Source: Janthinobacterium sp.
GTDB taxonomy: Bacteria; Pseudomonadota; Gammaproteobacteria; Burkholderiales; Chitinibacteraceae
Length of the DNA stretch: 60,536 bases
Assembly: GCA_025360045.1 (NCBI GenBank)
Contig: JANYCY010000015.1
Coordinates: 1 to 60,536, forward strand
Direction: 5' to 3'
Each line of letters starts with the position of its first letter. The stretch's first letter is position 1. The notes under the pieces were generated by a model, which was given only the letters and a program-made list of their open reading frames with translations, had not been told where the DNA came from and searched no databases. Below are positions 7,494-18,493 of this stretch, piece after piece. The translations under genes were made by a program, and so were the position numbers.

Positions 7494-8036
7494 TTGAGTC
7501 TCAATCTTGAAGACAAAAAGGCGGTAGTCGCTGAGATCGCAGCAGTAGTTGCTACAGCTCAGACGATTATTATCGCTGAATACCGAGGTATCGGCGTTGC
7601 AAGCATGACTACACTGCGCAAACAAGCGCGTGAGTCAGGTGTGTTCCTGCGTGTTCTGAAAAACACGCTGGCACGCCGTGCGGTTGCAGGAACTCCGTTC
7701 GCTGAGTTGGCAGACCAAATGGTTGGCCCACTGGTGTACGGTATTTCCGAAGACCCAGTAGCTGCAGCAAAAGTTTTGGACACATTCGCAAAGAAAGACG
7801 CGAAAATTGTGATCAAGGCTGGTTCTTATGATGGTAAGGTAATGAATGCAGAAGAAGTATCTGTTCTTGCATCTATTCCAAGCCGTGAAGAACTGTTGTC
7901 CAAGCTGCTGTACGTTATGCAAGCACCGATTGCTGGGTTCGCACGTGGCCTTGCCGCGCTGGCAGCGCAGAAGTCCGAAGGCATCGCCGCTCCGGTGGAG
8001 GCTGCAGAAGCCCCAGCCGAAGAAGCGACCGCTTAA
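7494..8036 (+). CDS. rplJ: 50S ribosomal protein L10
   Basis: 180 residues (E. coli 165, with an Ala/Glu-rich C-terminal extension here). L10 anchors L7/L12 dimers to the ribosomal stalk. The start is a TTG codon 3 bases after GGAGGTAG; the sequence [14 protein letters not shown] then matches the family N-terminus, and no ATG is suitably placed. A weak start codon is consistent with strong translational control. The extreme C-terminus ([12 protein letters not shown]) is low complexity. rplL follows after 60 bases. Confidence 0.95.
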   Translation: MSLNLEDKKAVVAEIAAVVATAQTIIIAEYRGIGVASMTTLRKQARESGVFLRVLKNTLARRAVAGTPFAELADQMVGPLVYGISEDPVAAAKVLDTFAKKDAKIVIKAGSYDGKVMNAEEVSVLASIPSREELLSKLLYVMQAPIAGFARGLAALAAQKSEGIAAPVEAAEAPAEEATA

Positions 8037-8096
8037 GCGACAACTTAAACACGATTGTTGTATTAAAACAGACAAGATTTTCAGGAGTATTAATAA

Positions 8097-8462
8097 ATGG
8101 CTCTGACTAAAGACGATATCCTCGAAGCAGTATCCGCTTTGACCGTAATGGAACTGAATGAGCTGGTTAAGGCATTCGAAGAAAAGTTTGGCGTTTCTGC
8201 TGCTGCTGTTGCAGTTGCTGGCCCAGCTGCAGCTGCTGCAGTTGAAGAAAAGACAGAATTCGACGTAATTCTGACTGGCGCTGGCGCTAACAAAGTTGGC
8301 ACAATTAAGATCGTTCGCGAATTGACAGGTCTTGGCCTGAAAGAAGCGAAAGACTTGGTTGACGGCGCTCCTAAGCCAGTGAAAGAAGGCATTTCTAAAG
8401 CTGATGCTGAAGCTATGTTGAAAAAACTCGTTGAGGCTGGTGCAACAGCTGAGATGAAGTAA
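8097..8462 (+). CDS. rplL: 50S ribosomal protein L7/L12
   Basis: 121 residues, same length as E. coli. L7/L12 is the multicopy stalk protein that recruits and activates EF-Tu, EF-G, IF2 and RF3. An N-terminal dimerisation domain is followed by an Ala-rich hinge ([18 protein letters not shown], about 34-52) and the factor-binding C-terminal domain with [20 protein letters not shown] (about 79-98). An AGGAG site precedes the ATG. A GC-rich hairpin follows before rpoB. Confidence 0.97.
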   Translation: MALTKDDILEAVSALTVMELNELVKAFEEKFGVSAAAVAVAGPAAAAAVEEKTEFDVILTGAGANKVGTIKIVRELTGLGLKEAKDLVDGAPKPVKEGISKADAEAMLKKLVEAGATAEMK

Positions 8463-8484
8463 GCATCCCTTAGGATGTAGTGAA

Positions 8485-8513
8485 GGCAGGCGGAGGAATC
8501 CGCCTGCCCTTTT
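8485..8513 (+). terminator. rplL-rpoB attenuator hairpin
   Basis: GGCAGGCGGA (8485-8494) pairs perfectly with TCCGCCTGCC (8499-8508) around GGAA, a GNRA-type tetraloop, followed by CTTTTG. In E. coli a partial terminator between rplL and rpoB lowers polymerase expression relative to ribosomal proteins. The position and strength here fit that role. The short, interrupted T-run fits partial rather than full termination. Confidence 0.75.
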
Positions 8514-8676
8514 GCGTTTGTGTCTATTGCTTAGCTTACAGCTGATCCCGATATTTGTCGGTTAGCGGAATCCAGCTTGTGTTCTTTTGCAAGCAGTTGT
8601 CAAACCGGAAACCGCTCACAAACACGTTGGCGGGCGTTTGCGGTTTGTCCTTTGCGCCCCACTCCATGGAGAGTTT

Positions 8677-11600
8677 ATGAGTATGAAATACTCGTTCACT
8701 GAGAAAAAACGCATTCGTAAAAGTTTTGCGAAACGGAAGAGCGTCCTTGAGGTGCCATTCCTGCTCGCAACGCAGATCGATTCTTATAGTGAATACCTGC
8801 AACTAGGGGTTCCGGCCGATTCGCGCCGGATGATCGGTTTGCAAGCTGCGTTTAATTCGATTTTCCCTATCGTCTCTCATAACGAAAACGCTCGATTGGA
8901 GTTTGTGCATTACTCCCTCGGCGATCCTGCGTTTGATGTGCTCGAGTGCCAGCAGCGAGGAATTACCTTCGCGGCTCCACTGCGTGCGCGTGTACGCCTC
9001 GTGATCATGGATCGCGAAGCGTCTAAGCCAACGATCAAAGAAGTTAAAGAACAAGACGTTTACTTTGGCGAAGTGCCATTGATGACACGTACCGGTTCTT
9101 TCGTGATCAATGGTACAGAGCGCGTTATCGTTAGCCAGTTGCATCGTTCTCCTGGCGTGTTCTTTGAGCACGACAAGGGTAAGACTCATTCTTCAGGCAA
9201 GCTCTTGTTCTCGGCACGGATTATTCCGTATCGTGGCTCTTGGCTAGATTTTGAGTTTGATCCAAAAGATCTGCTGTTCTTCCGTATCGACCGTCGTCGC
9301 AAGATGCCGGTAACCACGCTGCTGAAAGCCCTAGGCTATAACCCAGAGCAAATTCTGGCGGGTTTCTTCGATACCGATACCTTCCTGATGGACGAAGATG
9401 GCCTGTGCTTAGAGCTGGTGTCAGAACGTCTGAAGGGTGAAATCGCCAAGTTCGATATCGTTGCTGATAACGGCACCGTACTCGTACAAAAAGATAAGCG
9501 TATTACAGCTAAAACCATTCGCGATATTAACGCGTCTGGCTTGAAGAAAATCCCTGTGCCTTTGGATTACTTCTATGGTCGTATCTTGGCACATAACGTT
9601 GTTGATCCATTAACCGGCGAAGTGCTGGCTAAGGCCAACGAAGAAGTGACCGAAGATCTGGCTGCTAAGCTGGATATGGCCGATGTAAAATCCGTCAATG
9701 TGCTGTATGTAAATGATCTGGATCAGGGCGCGTTCCTGTCTATGACATTGCGTTCAGACGATGTGGCTGATCAGTATGGTGCTCGCGTTGCAATCTATCG
9801 CATGATGCGCCCTGGTGAGCCACCGACTGAAGATTCGGTTGAAGCGCTATTTAAGGGGCTGTTCTTCGCACCTGAGCGTTACGATCTATCTGCGGTTGGT
9901 CGCATGAAGTTTAACCGCCGTGCTTACCCGGATCGCTTAGAAGAAAAAGCGCCGGGTTGGATGCGTCGTTTCTACGAAGAAGCGGGTCCGCGTGGTGTTG
10001 AAGGTGCTGGTATTTTGTGCACCGCCGACATTATTGCTGTGATCGGTATCCTCTTAGAATTGCGTAATGGCCGTGGCGATATCGATGATATCGATCACTT
10101 GGGCAATCGTCGTGTGCGCTCGGTAGGTGAGTTGGCTGAAAACCAATTCCGCGCTGGCTTGGTTCGTGTAGAACGCGCTGTTAAAGAGCGTTTGTCACAA
10201 GCAGAATCAGACAACCTGATGCCACATGATTTGATTAATGCCAAGCCTGTTTCGGCGGCAATCAAAGAATTCTTCGGCTCTTCCCAGTTGTCGCAGTTTA
10301 TGGATCAAACCAATCCATTGTCAGAAATCACGCACAAGCGTCGTGTTTCTGCTTTGGGACCCGGCGGTTTGACTCGTGAGCGCGCTGGCTTTGAAGTTCG
10401 TGACGTGCATCCGACGCATTACGGTCGTGTTTGCCCGATCGAAACACCGGAAGGTCCAAACATTGGTCTGATCAATTCGCTTTCTTGCTATGCGCGTACC
10501 AATAGCTACGGCTTCTTGGAAACACCGTATCGCAAAGTGATCGATTGCAAGGTAACTGATGAAATTGAATACTTGTCCGCGATTGAAGAGGGCAAGTACG
10601 TTGTAGCTCAGGCGAATGCCGAGTTCGACGAAGAAGGTCGTTTGACTGACGAGTTGGTGACTTGTCGTTCTAATGGCGACACGATTGTTGTCACGCCTGA
10701 TCGCGTGCAGTACATGGATGTGGCTCCTAGCCAGATCGTATCGGTTGCAGCATCGCTGATTCCATTCTTGGAGCACGATGACGCCAACCGTGCGTTGATG
10801 GGCGCCAACATGCAGCGTCAAGCTGTGCCTTGCTTACGTGCACAAGCACCGTTTGTAGGTACAGGTATTGAACGCACATGTGCAACTGACTCGGGTACAG
10901 CAGTCACTGCTTTACGCGGCGGTGTGGTTGATTATGTTGATGCAGCTCGTGTGGTTATTCGTGTAAACGATGACGAAGCGATTGCGGGTGAAACAGGTGT
11001 AGATATTTACAACCTGATTAAATTTACTCGTTCTAACCAGAACACCAACACCAATCAGAAGCCAGTAGTTATTCGTGGCAGCATTATTGCCAAGGGTGAT
11101 GTTATTGCGGATGGCGCTTCAACTGACTTGGGCGAAATGGCTCTGGGTCAGAATATGACCATCGCGTTTATGCCATGGAACGGTTTCAACTTCGAAGATT
11201 CGATTTTGATCTCGGAAGATGTGGTTGCTAACGATCGCTACACTTCGATTCACATCGAAGAACTGAACGTGATGGCGCGTGATACTAAGCTTGGCGCTGA
11301 AGAAATTACCCGTGATATCTCCAATCTGTCCGAGCGTATGCTGGGCCGTCTGGATGAGTCTGGTGTGGTTTACATCGGTGCTGAAGTTGAAGCGGGCGAT
11401 GTATTGTGCGGTAAGGTGACCCCTAAGGGTGAAACCCAGCTGACTCCTGAAGAAAAGCTCTTACGTGCGATTTTCGGTGAAAAAGCCTCCGACGTTAAAG
11501 ATACCTCGCTGCGCGTGCCGTCTGGCATGGTGGGTACGGTTATTGACGTGCAAGTGTTTACTCGTGAAGGTGTGGAGCGCGATCGTCGTGCCCAGTCCAT

Positions 11601-12861
11601 CATTGATGATCAATTGCGTCGTTACCGCCAAGATCTGAACGATCAACTACGTATTGTACAAAGCGATTTGTTCGAACGTATTGAACGCATGATCGTAGGC
11701 AAAGTAGCCAACGGCGGCCCAATGAAGTTGGCTAAGGGCGTAGAAATCACCAAAGAATATTTGCTTGGCTTGCCAGCAAAAATTGATTGGTTTGATATCC
11801 GCTTAGCAGACGAAGAGTCCGCTCGCCAGCTAGAAGCCATGAAAGATCTGATTGGTCAGATGCGTACTGAGTTTGATCTGCGTTTTGAAGATAAAAAACG
11901 CAAGTTGACTCAAGGTGACGAATTGCCACCTGGCGTGATCAAGATGGTTAAGGTGTATGTGGCGGTTAAACGTCGCTTACAGCCGGGCGATAAGATGGCC
12001 GGCCGTCACGGTAACAAGGGTGTGGTTTCCAAAATTCTGCCGATTGAAGATTTGCCATACATGGCAGATGGTACAACGGTAGACATCGTTCTGAACCCAT
12101 TGGGCGTACCTTCGCGTATGAACATTGGTCAGATTCTGGAAATGCACTTGGGTTGGGCAGCTAAGGGTATTGGTCAGCGTATTGACGCGATGTTGCGCGA
12201 GCAACGTAACGGCATGCTGGTTGATATGCGTGCTTACTTGAACAAAATCTATAACACCAGTGGCAAGACCGAAGATATTGACGGTCTCACTGATGAAGAA
12301 TTGATCGAGTTGGCCAACGGTCTGCGCAACGGTATGACTTTTGCAAGCCCGGTATTTGACGGTGCGAAAGAGTCGGAAATCTATCAGATGTTGGACTTAG
12401 CTTACCCAAGCGAAGATCCACACACCGAATTACTGGACTTCAACAGCAGCAAGACACAAATGCAGCTGTTTGATGGTCGTAATGGTGAGCCATTTGAGCG
12501 CAAAGTAACGGTTGGTGTCATGCACTACCTGAAACTGCATCACTTGGTAGACGATAAGATGCATGCTCGTTCCACTGGTCCTTACTCACTCGTAACGCAA
12601 CAACCACTGGGCGGTAAAGCTCAGTTTGGTGGTCAGCGCTTCGGGGAGATGGAAGTTTGGGCGTTGGAAGCATACGGTGCAGCGTACACCTTGCAAGAAA
12701 TGTTGACCGTGAAGTCTGATGATGTGAACGGTCGTACTAAGGTGTATGAAAACATCGTGAAGGGCGATCACCGGATTGATGCGGGTATGCCGGAATCCTT
12801 CAATGTACTTGTGAAGGAAATTCGCTCACTCGGTATCGATATCGATCTGGAAACGTATTGA
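8677..12861 (+). CDS. rpoB: DNA-directed RNA polymerase subunit beta
   Basis: 1394 residues, longer than E. coli (1342) and like Neisseria-type beta subunits. RpoB forms one jaw of RNA polymerase and the rifampicin pocket. The start is the ATG at 8677 ([11 protein letters not shown]), 5 bases after GGAG; the frame is open to 8587, but those 30 residues are not part of the family. Rifampicin-region residues read [20 protein letters not shown] then RVSALG, so the positions equivalent to Asp516, His526 and Ser531 are wild type; the Asn518 equivalent is Thr, as I recall for Neisseriales. [14 protein letters not shown] segment near the C-terminus is conserved. rpoC follows after 66 bases. Confidence 0.97.
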   Translation: MSMKYSFTEKKRIRKSFAKRKSVLEVPFLLATQIDSYSEYLQLGVPADSRRMIGLQAAFNSIFPIVSHNENARLEFVHYSLGDPAFDVLECQQRGITFAAPLRARVRLVIMDREASKPTIKEVKEQDVYFGEVPLMTRTGSFVINGTERVIVSQLHRSPGVFFEHDKGKTHSSGKLLFSARIIPYRGSWLDFEFDPKDLLFFRIDRRRKMPVTTLLKALGYNPEQILAGFFDTDTFLMDEDGLCLELVSERLKGEIAKFDIVADNGTVLVQKDKRITAKTIRDINASGLKKIPVPLDYFYGRILAHNVVDPLTGEVLAKANEEVTEDLAAKLDMADVKSVNVLYVNDLDQGAFLSMTLRSDDVADQYGARVAIYRMMRPGEPPTEDSVEALFKGLFFAPERYDLSAVGRMKFNRRAYPDRLEEKAPGWMRRFYEEAGPRGVEGAGILCTADIIAVIGILLELRNGRGDIDDIDHLGNRRVRSVGELAENQFRAGLVRVERAVKERLSQAESDNLMPHDLINAKPVSAAIKEFFGSSQLSQFMDQTNPLSEITHKRRVSALGPGGLTRERAGFEVRDVHPTHYGRVCPIETPEGPNIGLINSLSCYARTNSYGFLETPYRKVIDCKVTDEIEYLSAIEEGKYVVAQANAEFDEEGRLTDELVTCRSNGDTIVVTPDRVQYMDVAPSQIVSVAASLIPFLEHDDANRALMGANMQRQAVPCLRAQAPFVGTGIERTCATDSGTAVTALRGGVVDYVDAARVVIRVNDDEAIAGETGVDIYNLIKFTRSNQNTNTNQKPVVIRGSIIAKGDVIADGASTDLGEMALGQNMTIAFMPWNGFNFEDSILISEDVVANDRYTSIHIEELNVMARDTKLGAEEITRDISNLSERMLGRLDESGVVYIGAEVEAGDVLCGKVTPKGETQLTPEEKLLRAIFGEKASDVKDTSLRVPSGMVGTVIDVQVFTREGVERDRRAQSIIDDQLRRYRQDLNDQLRIVQSDLFERIERMIVGKVANGGPMKLAKGVEITKEYLLGLPAKIDWFDIRLADEESARQLEAMKDLIGQMRTEFDLRFEDKKRKLTQGDELPPGVIKMVKVYVAVKRRLQPGDKMAGRHGNKGVVSKILPIEDLPYMADGTTVDIVLNPLGVPSRMNIGQILEMHLGWAAKGIGQRIDAMLREQRNGMLVDMRAYLNKIYNTSGKTEDIDGLTDEELIELANGLRNGMTFASPVFDGAKESEIYQMLDLAYPSEDPHTELLDFNSSKTQMQLFDGRNGEPFERKVTVGVMHYLKLHHLVDDKMHARSTGPYSLVTQQPLGGKAQFGGQRFGEMEVWALEAYGAAYTLQEMLTVKSDDVNGRTKVYENIVKGDHRIDAGMPESFNVLVKEIRSLGIDIDLETY

Positions 12862-12927
12862 TTCGAGGGGTAGTAGATGGCGGGCAGAGTGCCCGCCATA
12901 CCCCGAACGCCTCACTGGAGTCAAAGA

Positions 12928-15900
12928 ATGAAAGGCTTACTCGAACTCTTCAAGCAAGTTGCTGCAAATGAAGAATTTGATGCGATTAAGATCGGTCTGG
13001 CATCGCCAGAAAAAATCCGTTCTTGGTCGTTCGGCGAAGTAAAAAAGCCGGAAACCATTAACTACCGTACATTTAAGCCAGAACGTGATGGCTTATTTTG
13101 CGCGCGTATTTTTGGCCCAATCAAAGATTACGAATGCCTGTGCGGTAAGTACAAACGCCTGAAGCATCGTGGTGTGATCTGCGAGAAGTGCGGTGTGGAA
13201 GTGACCCTGTCTAAGGTTCGTCGCGACCGCATGGGACACATCGAGCTGGCTAGCCCGGTTGCACACATCTGGTTCTTGAAATCCCTGCCATCGCGCTTGG
13301 GTATGGTGCTTGATATCCCATTGCGTGATATCGAACGCGTACTTTACTTCGAAGGTTTTGTGGTGATCGAGCCAGGTATGACGCCGCTGACACGTGGCCA
13401 ATTGCTGACTGAAGAAGATTACTTCAATAAAGTTGAAGAGTACGGTGACGAATTCGTAGCCCTGATGGGTGCGGAAGCGGTGCGTGAACTCTTGAAGAGC
13501 ATGGATGTAGAAGATCAAATCACCACCTTGCGTGCTGAATTGTCCTCCACCGGCTCTGAAACCAAAATCAAGAAGATTTCTAAGCGCCTGAAAGTGCTGG
13601 AAGCCTTCCAACGTTCTGGCATCAAGCCAGAATGGATGGTTTTGGAAGTTCTGCCTGTATTGCCGCCAGAATTACGTCCTTTAGTACCATTGGATGGTGG
13701 TCGTTTCGCTACTTCAGATCTGAACGATCTGTATCGTCGCGTGATTAACCGTAATAACCGTCTGAAGCGTCTTTTAGAATTGCGCGCACCTGAAATTATC
13801 GTGCGTAATGAAAAGCGTATGTTGCAAGAAGCGGTTGATTCCTTGCTCGATAACGGCCGTCGCGGTAAAGCGATGACTGGTGCGAACAAGCGTCCTCTTA
13901 AATCCTTGGCTGACATGATCAAGGGTAAGGGCGGTCGTTTCCGTCAAAACTTGTTGGGTAAGCGCGTAGATTATTCTGGTCGTTCGGTGATTACCGTAGG
14001 CCCGACACTGCGTCTGCATCAGTGCGGCTTGCCAAAACTGATGGGTCTGGAGCTGTTCAAACCATTTATTTTCCACAAGCTTGAAGTGCTTGGTCTTGCG
14101 ACCACAATTAAAGCGGCGAAGAAAATGGTTGAAGCCCAAGATCCAGTAGTTTGGGACATCTTGGAAGACGTGATTCGCGAACATCCGATTCTCTTGAACC
14201 GTGCGCCAACACTTCACCGCTTGGGTATTCAAGCGTTTGAGCCAGTGTTGATCGAAGGTAAAGCGATTCAACTGCATCCACTCGTCTGCGCGGCATTCAA
14301 TGCCGACTTCGACGGTGACCAGATGGCGGTTCACGTTCCACTGAGCCTTGAGGCGCAGATGGAAGCACGCACCTTGATGCTGGCTTCTAATAACGTATTG
14401 TCGCCAGCAAACGGCGAGCCAATTATCGTTCCTTCGCAGGATATCGTGCTGGGTCTGTATTACATGACTCGTGAGCGTATCAATGCCAAGGGCGAGGGCA
14501 TGTACCTGATCGATGTAAGCGAAGCAATGCGCGCTTATGCGAGCAAGGAAGTGACCTTGCAAACTCGTGTTGATATCCGCTTGAAAGAATGGGTACGAGA
14601 TGAAGACGGCGAATGGCATAGCCAGATGGTGCGTCGTAACACCACCGTTGGTCGTGCGATCTTGTCTGAAATTCTGCCTAAGGGCTTGGACTTCAGCCAT
14701 ATCGACAAGGCGCTGAAAAAGAAAGAAATTGGTAAGCTGATTAACGCTTCATTCCGCCGTTGCGGTTTGAAAGATACCGTTATTTTTGCTGATCAACTGA
14801 TGTACACCGGTTTTGCTTATTCGACACGCGGCGGTATCTCGATTTGCGTTGACGATATGGTTGTACCAGATAAAAAGGTTCAGCTCTTGGCTGAATCCTA
14901 CGCTGAAGTACGCGAGATCGAGCATCAGTACAGCTCTGGTCTGGTGACTCAGGGTGAACGTTATAACAAGGTTGTGGATATCTGGGGCCGTGCCGGTGAT
15001 CAGATTGCCAAAGCGATGATGGATCAGCTCGGTAAAGAGAAGGTCATCAACCGCGAAGGCGTTGAAGTCGATCAAGACTCGTTCAACTCTGTGTTTATGA
15101 TGGCCGATTCCGGTGCCCGCGGTTCTGCAGCGCAGATTCGTCAGTTGGCTGGTATGCGGGGTTTGATGGCTAAGCCGGACGGTTCGATTATTGAAACGCC
15201 GATTACCACCAACTTCCGTGAAGGCTTGACCGTTCTTCAGTACTTTATCTCCACTCACGGTGCACGTAAGGGTCTGGCAGATACGGCGCTGAAAACAGCG
15301 AACTCGGGTTACCTGACTCGTCGTCTGGTTGACGTAACGCAAGACTTGGTGGTGATCGAAGACGATTGCGGCACCAAGAACGGCGTGGTCATGAAGGCGG
15401 TTGTACAGGGTGGTGATGTGATTGAAGCCCTGCGTGACCGTATTCTGGGTCGCGTGGTTGTGCTCGATGTGATCGATCCTGTTACACACGAAACAGTGTT
15501 CCCAGTGGGTACATTGCTAGGTGAAGACGAAGTTGAAGAAATCGAACACCTTGGTGTTGACGAGGTTAAGGTTCGTACTCCGTTGTCTTGCGAAACACGT
15601 TATGGCCTATGTGCCGCGTGTTACGGTCGTGACCTTGGTCGTGGTCATCTGGTGAATACCGGTGAAGCAGTGGGTGTTATCGCTGCTCAGTCGATTGGTG
15701 AGCCTGGTACACAGCTGACCATGCGTACCTTCCACATCGGGGGTGCGGCTTCTCGTGCGGCTGCGGCAACACAAGTAGAATCGAAATCCAGCGGTAATAT
15801 CGCGTACAGCCCTAATATGCGCTACGTGACCAATGCCAAGGGTGATCCAGTTGTGATTGCTCGTTCTGCTGAAGTGATTGTGGTTGATGACAATGGTCGT

Positions 15901-17127
15901 GAGCGTGAACGTCACAAAGTGCCATACGGTGCAACGCTGACTGTTAAAGATGGCGATAGCATCAAAGCTGGTGGCGTACTGGGTACGTGGGATCCGCACA
16001 CTCGTCCAATTATCTCGGAATACGCCGGTCAGGTGAAATTCGATAATGTGGAAGAGGGCCAGACCGTAATGAAGCAGGTCGATGATGTGACCGGTCTTTC
16101 GACCTTGGTTGTTATCGATCCTAAGCGCAAAGCGGGTAAAGCAACTGGCGTACGTCCAATGGTTAAGTTGTTGGATGAACGTGGTGGCGAAGTGAAAATG
16201 GCGGGTACAGACACTACCGTTATGATCGGTTTCCAAGTGGGTTGTATTATCACGGTGAAAGATGGTCAAGTGGTTGGTGTCGGTGATGTATTGGCGCGTA
16301 TTCCACAAGAATCCGCTAAGACTCGCGATATTACTGGGGGTCTGCCACGCGTAGCTGAGTTGTTTGAAGCGCGTATCCCGAAAGATCCAGGTATGTTGGC
16401 TGAAATTACCGGTACAGTTTCATTCGGTAAAGAAACCAAGGGTAAGCAGCGTCTAGTCTTAACAGACTTGGAAGGTGCACCGCACGAATACCTGATCTTG
16501 AAAGAAAAACACGTACTGGTTCACGATGGTCAAGTGGTTAACCGTGGTGAAAGCATTGTTGACGGTGCGATTGATCCGCACGACATCTTGCGTCTGCAAG
16601 GTATCGAGGCGTTATCACGCTATGTCGTACAAGAAGTGCAAGAAGTGTATCGTTTGCAGGGTGTGAAGATTAACGATAAGCACATTGAAGTCATTCTTCG
16701 TCAAATGTTGCGTCGTGTTGTGATCTCCGATTCTGCGGATTCTGCCTTCATCCAAGGAGAGCAAGTAGAGCGTGCTGAAGTGCTTACTGTGAACGATCGC
16801 TTGATTGCTGAGGGTAAGTTACCAGCAAGCTACGATAATGTTCTGTTAGGTATTACCAAAGCATCTCTGTCCACAGATTCGTTTATTTCAGCGGCTTCCT
16901 TCCAGGAAACCACGCGGGTGCTGACTGAAGCAGCCATCATGGGTAAAATTGATGACTTGCGCGGTTTGAAAGAAAACGTCATTGTTGGACGCTTGATCCC
17001 TGCAGGTACAGGTTTAGCTTACCACCGTAATCGTAAGCGTCAGGCTCCGGTAGTTGATCAATTGTCTGATATTTTTGCACCATCTGCAGAGGCTGAAACC
17101 GCTGCAAGTGGTGAAGTCGGGGTCTAA
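12928..17127 (+). CDS. rpoC: DNA-directed RNA polymerase subunit beta'
   Basis: 1399 residues (E. coli 1407). The start is the ATG at 12928 ([10 protein letters not shown]), 7 bases after GGAG. An upstream in-frame ATG at 12877 would add 17 residues ([13 protein letters not shown]) not found in the family, so it is rejected. The first zinc site is [20 protein letters not shown] (about 71-90). The catalytic Mg-binding NADFDGD is at 458-464, the same numbering as E. coli. The second zinc site includes [13 protein letters not shown] near residues 888-900. A strong terminator 59 bases downstream closes the rplKAJL-rpoBC unit. Confidence 0.97.
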   Translation: MKGLLELFKQVAANEEFDAIKIGLASPEKIRSWSFGEVKKPETINYRTFKPERDGLFCARIFGPIKDYECLCGKYKRLKHRGVICEKCGVEVTLSKVRRDRMGHIELASPVAHIWFLKSLPSRLGMVLDIPLRDIERVLYFEGFVVIEPGMTPLTRGQLLTEEDYFNKVEEYGDEFVALMGAEAVRELLKSMDVEDQITTLRAELSSTGSETKIKKISKRLKVLEAFQRSGIKPEWMVLEVLPVLPPELRPLVPLDGGRFATSDLNDLYRRVINRNNRLKRLLELRAPEIIVRNEKRMLQEAVDSLLDNGRRGKAMTGANKRPLKSLADMIKGKGGRFRQNLLGKRVDYSGRSVITVGPTLRLHQCGLPKLMGLELFKPFIFHKLEVLGLATTIKAAKKMVEAQDPVVWDILEDVIREHPILLNRAPTLHRLGIQAFEPVLIEGKAIQLHPLVCAAFNADFDGDQMAVHVPLSLEAQMEARTLMLASNNVLSPANGEPIIVPSQDIVLGLYYMTRERINAKGEGMYLIDVSEAMRAYASKEVTLQTRVDIRLKEWVRDEDGEWHSQMVRRNTTVGRAILSEILPKGLDFSHIDKALKKKEIGKLINASFRRCGLKDTVIFADQLMYTGFAYSTRGGISICVDDMVVPDKKVQLLAESYAEVREIEHQYSSGLVTQGERYNKVVDIWGRAGDQIAKAMMDQLGKEKVINREGVEVDQDSFNSVFMMADSGARGSAAQIRQLAGMRGLMAKPDGSIIETPITTNFREGLTVLQYFISTHGARKGLADTALKTANSGYLTRRLVDVTQDLVVIEDDCGTKNGVVMKAVVQGGDVIEALRDRILGRVVVLDVIDPVTHETVFPVGTLLGEDEVEEIEHLGVDEVKVRTPLSCETRYGLCAACYGRDLGRGHLVNTGEAVGVIAAQSIGEPGTQLTMRTFHIGGAASRAAAATQVESKSSGNIAYSPNMRYVTNAKGDPVVIARSAEVIVVDDNGRERERHKVPYGATLTVKDGDSIKAGGVLGTWDPHTRPIISEYAGQVKFDNVEEGQTVMKQVDDVTGLSTLVVIDPKRKAGKATGVRPMVKLLDERGGEVKMAGTDTTVMIGFQVGCIITVKDGQVVGVGDVLARIPQESAKTRDITGGLPRVAELFEARIPKDPGMLAEITGTVSFGKETKGKQRLVLTDLEGAPHEYLILKEKHVLVHDGQVVNRGESIVDGAIDPHDILRLQGIEALSRYVVQEVQEVYRLQGVKINDKHIEVILRQMLRRVVISDSADSAFIQGEQVERAEVLTVNDRLIAEGKLPASYDNVLLGITKASLSTDSFISAASFQETTRVLTEAAIMGKIDDLRGLKENVIVGRLIPAGTGLAYHRNRKRQAPVVDQLSDIFAPSAEAETAASGEVGV

Positions 17128-17185
17128 CGATCATCAGCTTGTCTTGACGACAAGCACTTGATTTCAATAGAATCCTGTACTTTTA

Positions 17186-17227
17186 CACAACGCTCAGCTT
17201 AGCTGGGCGTTGTGCACTTCTTTTTTT
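17186..17227 (+). terminator. Strong intrinsic terminator after rpoC
   Basis: CACAACGCTCAGC (17186-17198) pairs with GCTGGGCGTTGTG (17202-17214), 13 bp with one G-U and a TTA loop, followed within 4 bases by CTTTTTTT. It ends the tufB-to-rpoC transcription block and separates it from the str operon. Confidence 0.88.
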
Positions 17228-17257
17228 GATGTGGCTATACCCGTTTTATTTGCCTTA

Positions 17258-17322
17258 AAAACAAAGAAACGAGCCCGTGGTGGTTAGCGACAAGCAGGAC
17301 TGATAACGGACTTAATGCTTTG
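17258..17322 (+). repeat. Direct repeat copy A upstream of rpsL
   Basis: About 64 bp beginning AAAACAAAGAAACGAGC and ending CTTAATGCTTTG. It matches a second unit at 17389-17451 over most of its length, with the blocks ACAAAGAAAC, GTGGTGG, GACTGATAA and TTAATGCTTTG all conserved in order. It lies in the otherwise empty 380-bp rpoC-rpsL gap, just after the terminator. The function is unknown. Duplicated promoter or operator DNA for the str operon is an obvious possibility, but I cannot identify a clean -35/-10 pair. Confidence 0.6.
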
Positions 17323-17388
17323 ATTTTATTGTGAATAAAAAAGGCACCTCATTAAGTAAAGAAGTAATTGTGAGTCGTAGTCCGCAGT

Positions 17389-17451
17389 AAAACAAAGAAA
17401 CAAGCATGTGGTGGCCGGCGCAAGCTGACTGATAATATGTTTAATGCTTTG
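17389..17451 (+). repeat. Direct repeat copy B upstream of rpsL
   Basis: The second, diverged copy of the element at 17258-17322, starting about 131 bp further on and ending 59 bases before the rpsL ATG. It contains TGACTGATAATATG, which includes a plausible -10 (GATAAT) absent from copy A (GATAAC). No good -35 lies 16-18 bp upstream. The DNA between the copies (17323-17388) is AT-rich and holds nothing I recognise. Confidence 0.6.
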
Positions 17452-17510
17452 TCTAAATATGAAGAAGTAGTAAGTGCCCTACGGGGATTTTTAACCTAAG
17501 GAAGTAATCA

Positions 17511-17885
17511 ATGCCAACGATTAACCAGCTCGTCCGTAAAGGTCGTGTGCAGGAAAAAGCAAAGAGCAAAGTTCCAGCTCTTGAGTCTTGCCCGCAAAAA
17601 CGTGGCGTATGCACTCGTGTATACACAACCACTCCTAAGAAGCCTAACTCAGCGCTTCGTAAAGTTTGTAAAGTTCGCTTAACCAACGGTTTCGAAGTTA
17701 TTTCGTACATCGGTGGTGAAGGCCATAACCTGCAGGAACACAGCGTTGTGCTGATCCGCGGCGGTCGTGTTAAGGATTTGCCGGGTGTGCGTTACCACAC
17801 AGTACGCGGCTCCTTGGATACTGCTGGCGTTAAGGGTCGTAAACAGTCGCGTTCCAAGTACGGTACTAAGCGTCCTAAGGCTTAA
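17511..17885 (+). CDS. rpsL: 30S ribosomal protein S12
   Basis: 124 residues, as in E. coli. S12 shapes the decoding centre and controls accuracy. The streptomycin-related segments [14 protein letters not shown] (Lys43) and [16 protein letters not shown] (Lys88) are wild type, so no target-site streptomycin resistance is predicted from this gene. The AAGGAAG site lies 6 bases before the ATG. It is first in the str operon (rpsL-rpsG-fusA-tufA). Confidence 0.97.
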   Translation: MPTINQLVRKGRVQEKAKSKVPALESCPQKRGVCTRVYTTTPKKPNSALRKVCKVRLTNGFEVISYIGGEGHNLQEHSVVLIRGGRVKDLPGVRYHTVRGSLDTAGVKGRKQSRSKYGTKRPKA

Positions 17886-17995
17886 TTGCCACTGGACGGT
17901 CGGCGAGTCCCATTTGGGCCGTCGAGTAAGTGGTCGTCTTGATGGGCGACCGAGGGGGAAACCCCGACTGAATGAAATATTAAGGATAGAGAATT
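17886..17995 (+). promoter_or_regulatory. rpsL-rpsG intercistronic structured region, candidate S7 site
   Basis: Three hairpins can be drawn in 110 bases: GACGG/CCGTC (17895-17923) enclosing CCC-ATTT-GGG; GGTCGTCT/GGGCGACC (17932-17951, with two G-U pairs); and GGGG-GAAA-CCCC (17954-17965), with a GNRA tetraloop. In E. coli the rpsL-rpsG gap binds S7 and mediates translational feedback. Position and size match that, but the S7 contacts are not proven here. Confidence 0.55.
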
Positions 17996-18466
17996 ATGCC
18001 TAGACGCAGAGAAGTACCGAAACGTGACGTTTTACCGGATCCAAAATTTGGTAGCCAAGAACTGACCAAGTTCATGAACGTTGTAATGATGGATGGCAAG
18101 AAAGCGGTTGCAGAGCGTATCGTTTACGGTGCACTTGTACAAATCGAGAAAAAAACTGGCAAGTCACCGCTAGAAGTATTCTCCGCTGCAATCGGTAATG
18201 CTAAGCCAATGGTTGAAGTTAAAAGCCGTCGTGTTGGTGGTGCAAACTATCAAGTACCAGTCGAAGTCCGTCCTAGCCGTCGTTTGGCATTGGCGATGCG
18301 TTGGGTTCGTGATGCGGCTCGTAAACGTGGTGAAAAGTCGATGGATCTGCGTCTAGCAGGCGAACTCCTCGATGCGGCTGAAGGCCGTGGTGGCGCTATG
18401 AAGAAGCGTGACGAAGTACACCGCATGGCAGAAGCGAATAAAGCGTTCGCTCACTACCGCTTCTAA
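17996..18466 (+). CDS. rpsG: 30S ribosomal protein S7
   Basis: 156 residues, the usual bacterial length. S7 nucleates assembly of the 30S head and contacts E-site tRNA and mRNA. The start [17 protein letters not shown] and the block [17 protein letters not shown] (about 80-96) are characteristic. The AAGGATAGAGAATT ribosome-binding site precedes the ATG. In E. coli S7 is the feedback regulator of the str operon; the structured gap upstream fits that. Confidence 0.97.
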   Translation: MPRRREVPKRDVLPDPKFGSQELTKFMNVVMMDGKKAVAERIVYGALVQIEKKTGKSPLEVFSAAIGNAKPMVEVKSRRVGGANYQVPVEVRPSRRLALAMRWVRDAARKRGEKSMDLRLAGELLDAAEGRGGAMKKRDEVHRMAEANKAFAHYRF

Positions 18467-18493
18467 TCGCGTTACTCGGACAAGGAATATCCC

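Noticed and set aside
8587-8676. N-terminal extension of rpoB
   Set aside because: The 30 extra residues are not part of the beta family. The ATG at 8677 has a GGAG site at correct spacing.
10270-10400. Rifampicin-region Thr in place of E. coli Asn518
   Set aside because: Considered as a resistance marker, but as I recall it is the normal residue in Neisseriales beta subunits, and the Asp516, His526 and Ser531 equivalents are wild type.
13774-14700. 308-codon open frame on the minus strand
   Set aside because: It lies wholly antisense to rpoC. Codon bias of a highly expressed gene commonly leaves long open antisense frames, and no start signal or recognisable domain is present.
14749-16308. 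Two further long minus-strand frames (246 and 233 codons)
   Set aside because: Antisense shadows of rpoC with His/Thr/Asn-rich composition typical of reverse-frame translations.
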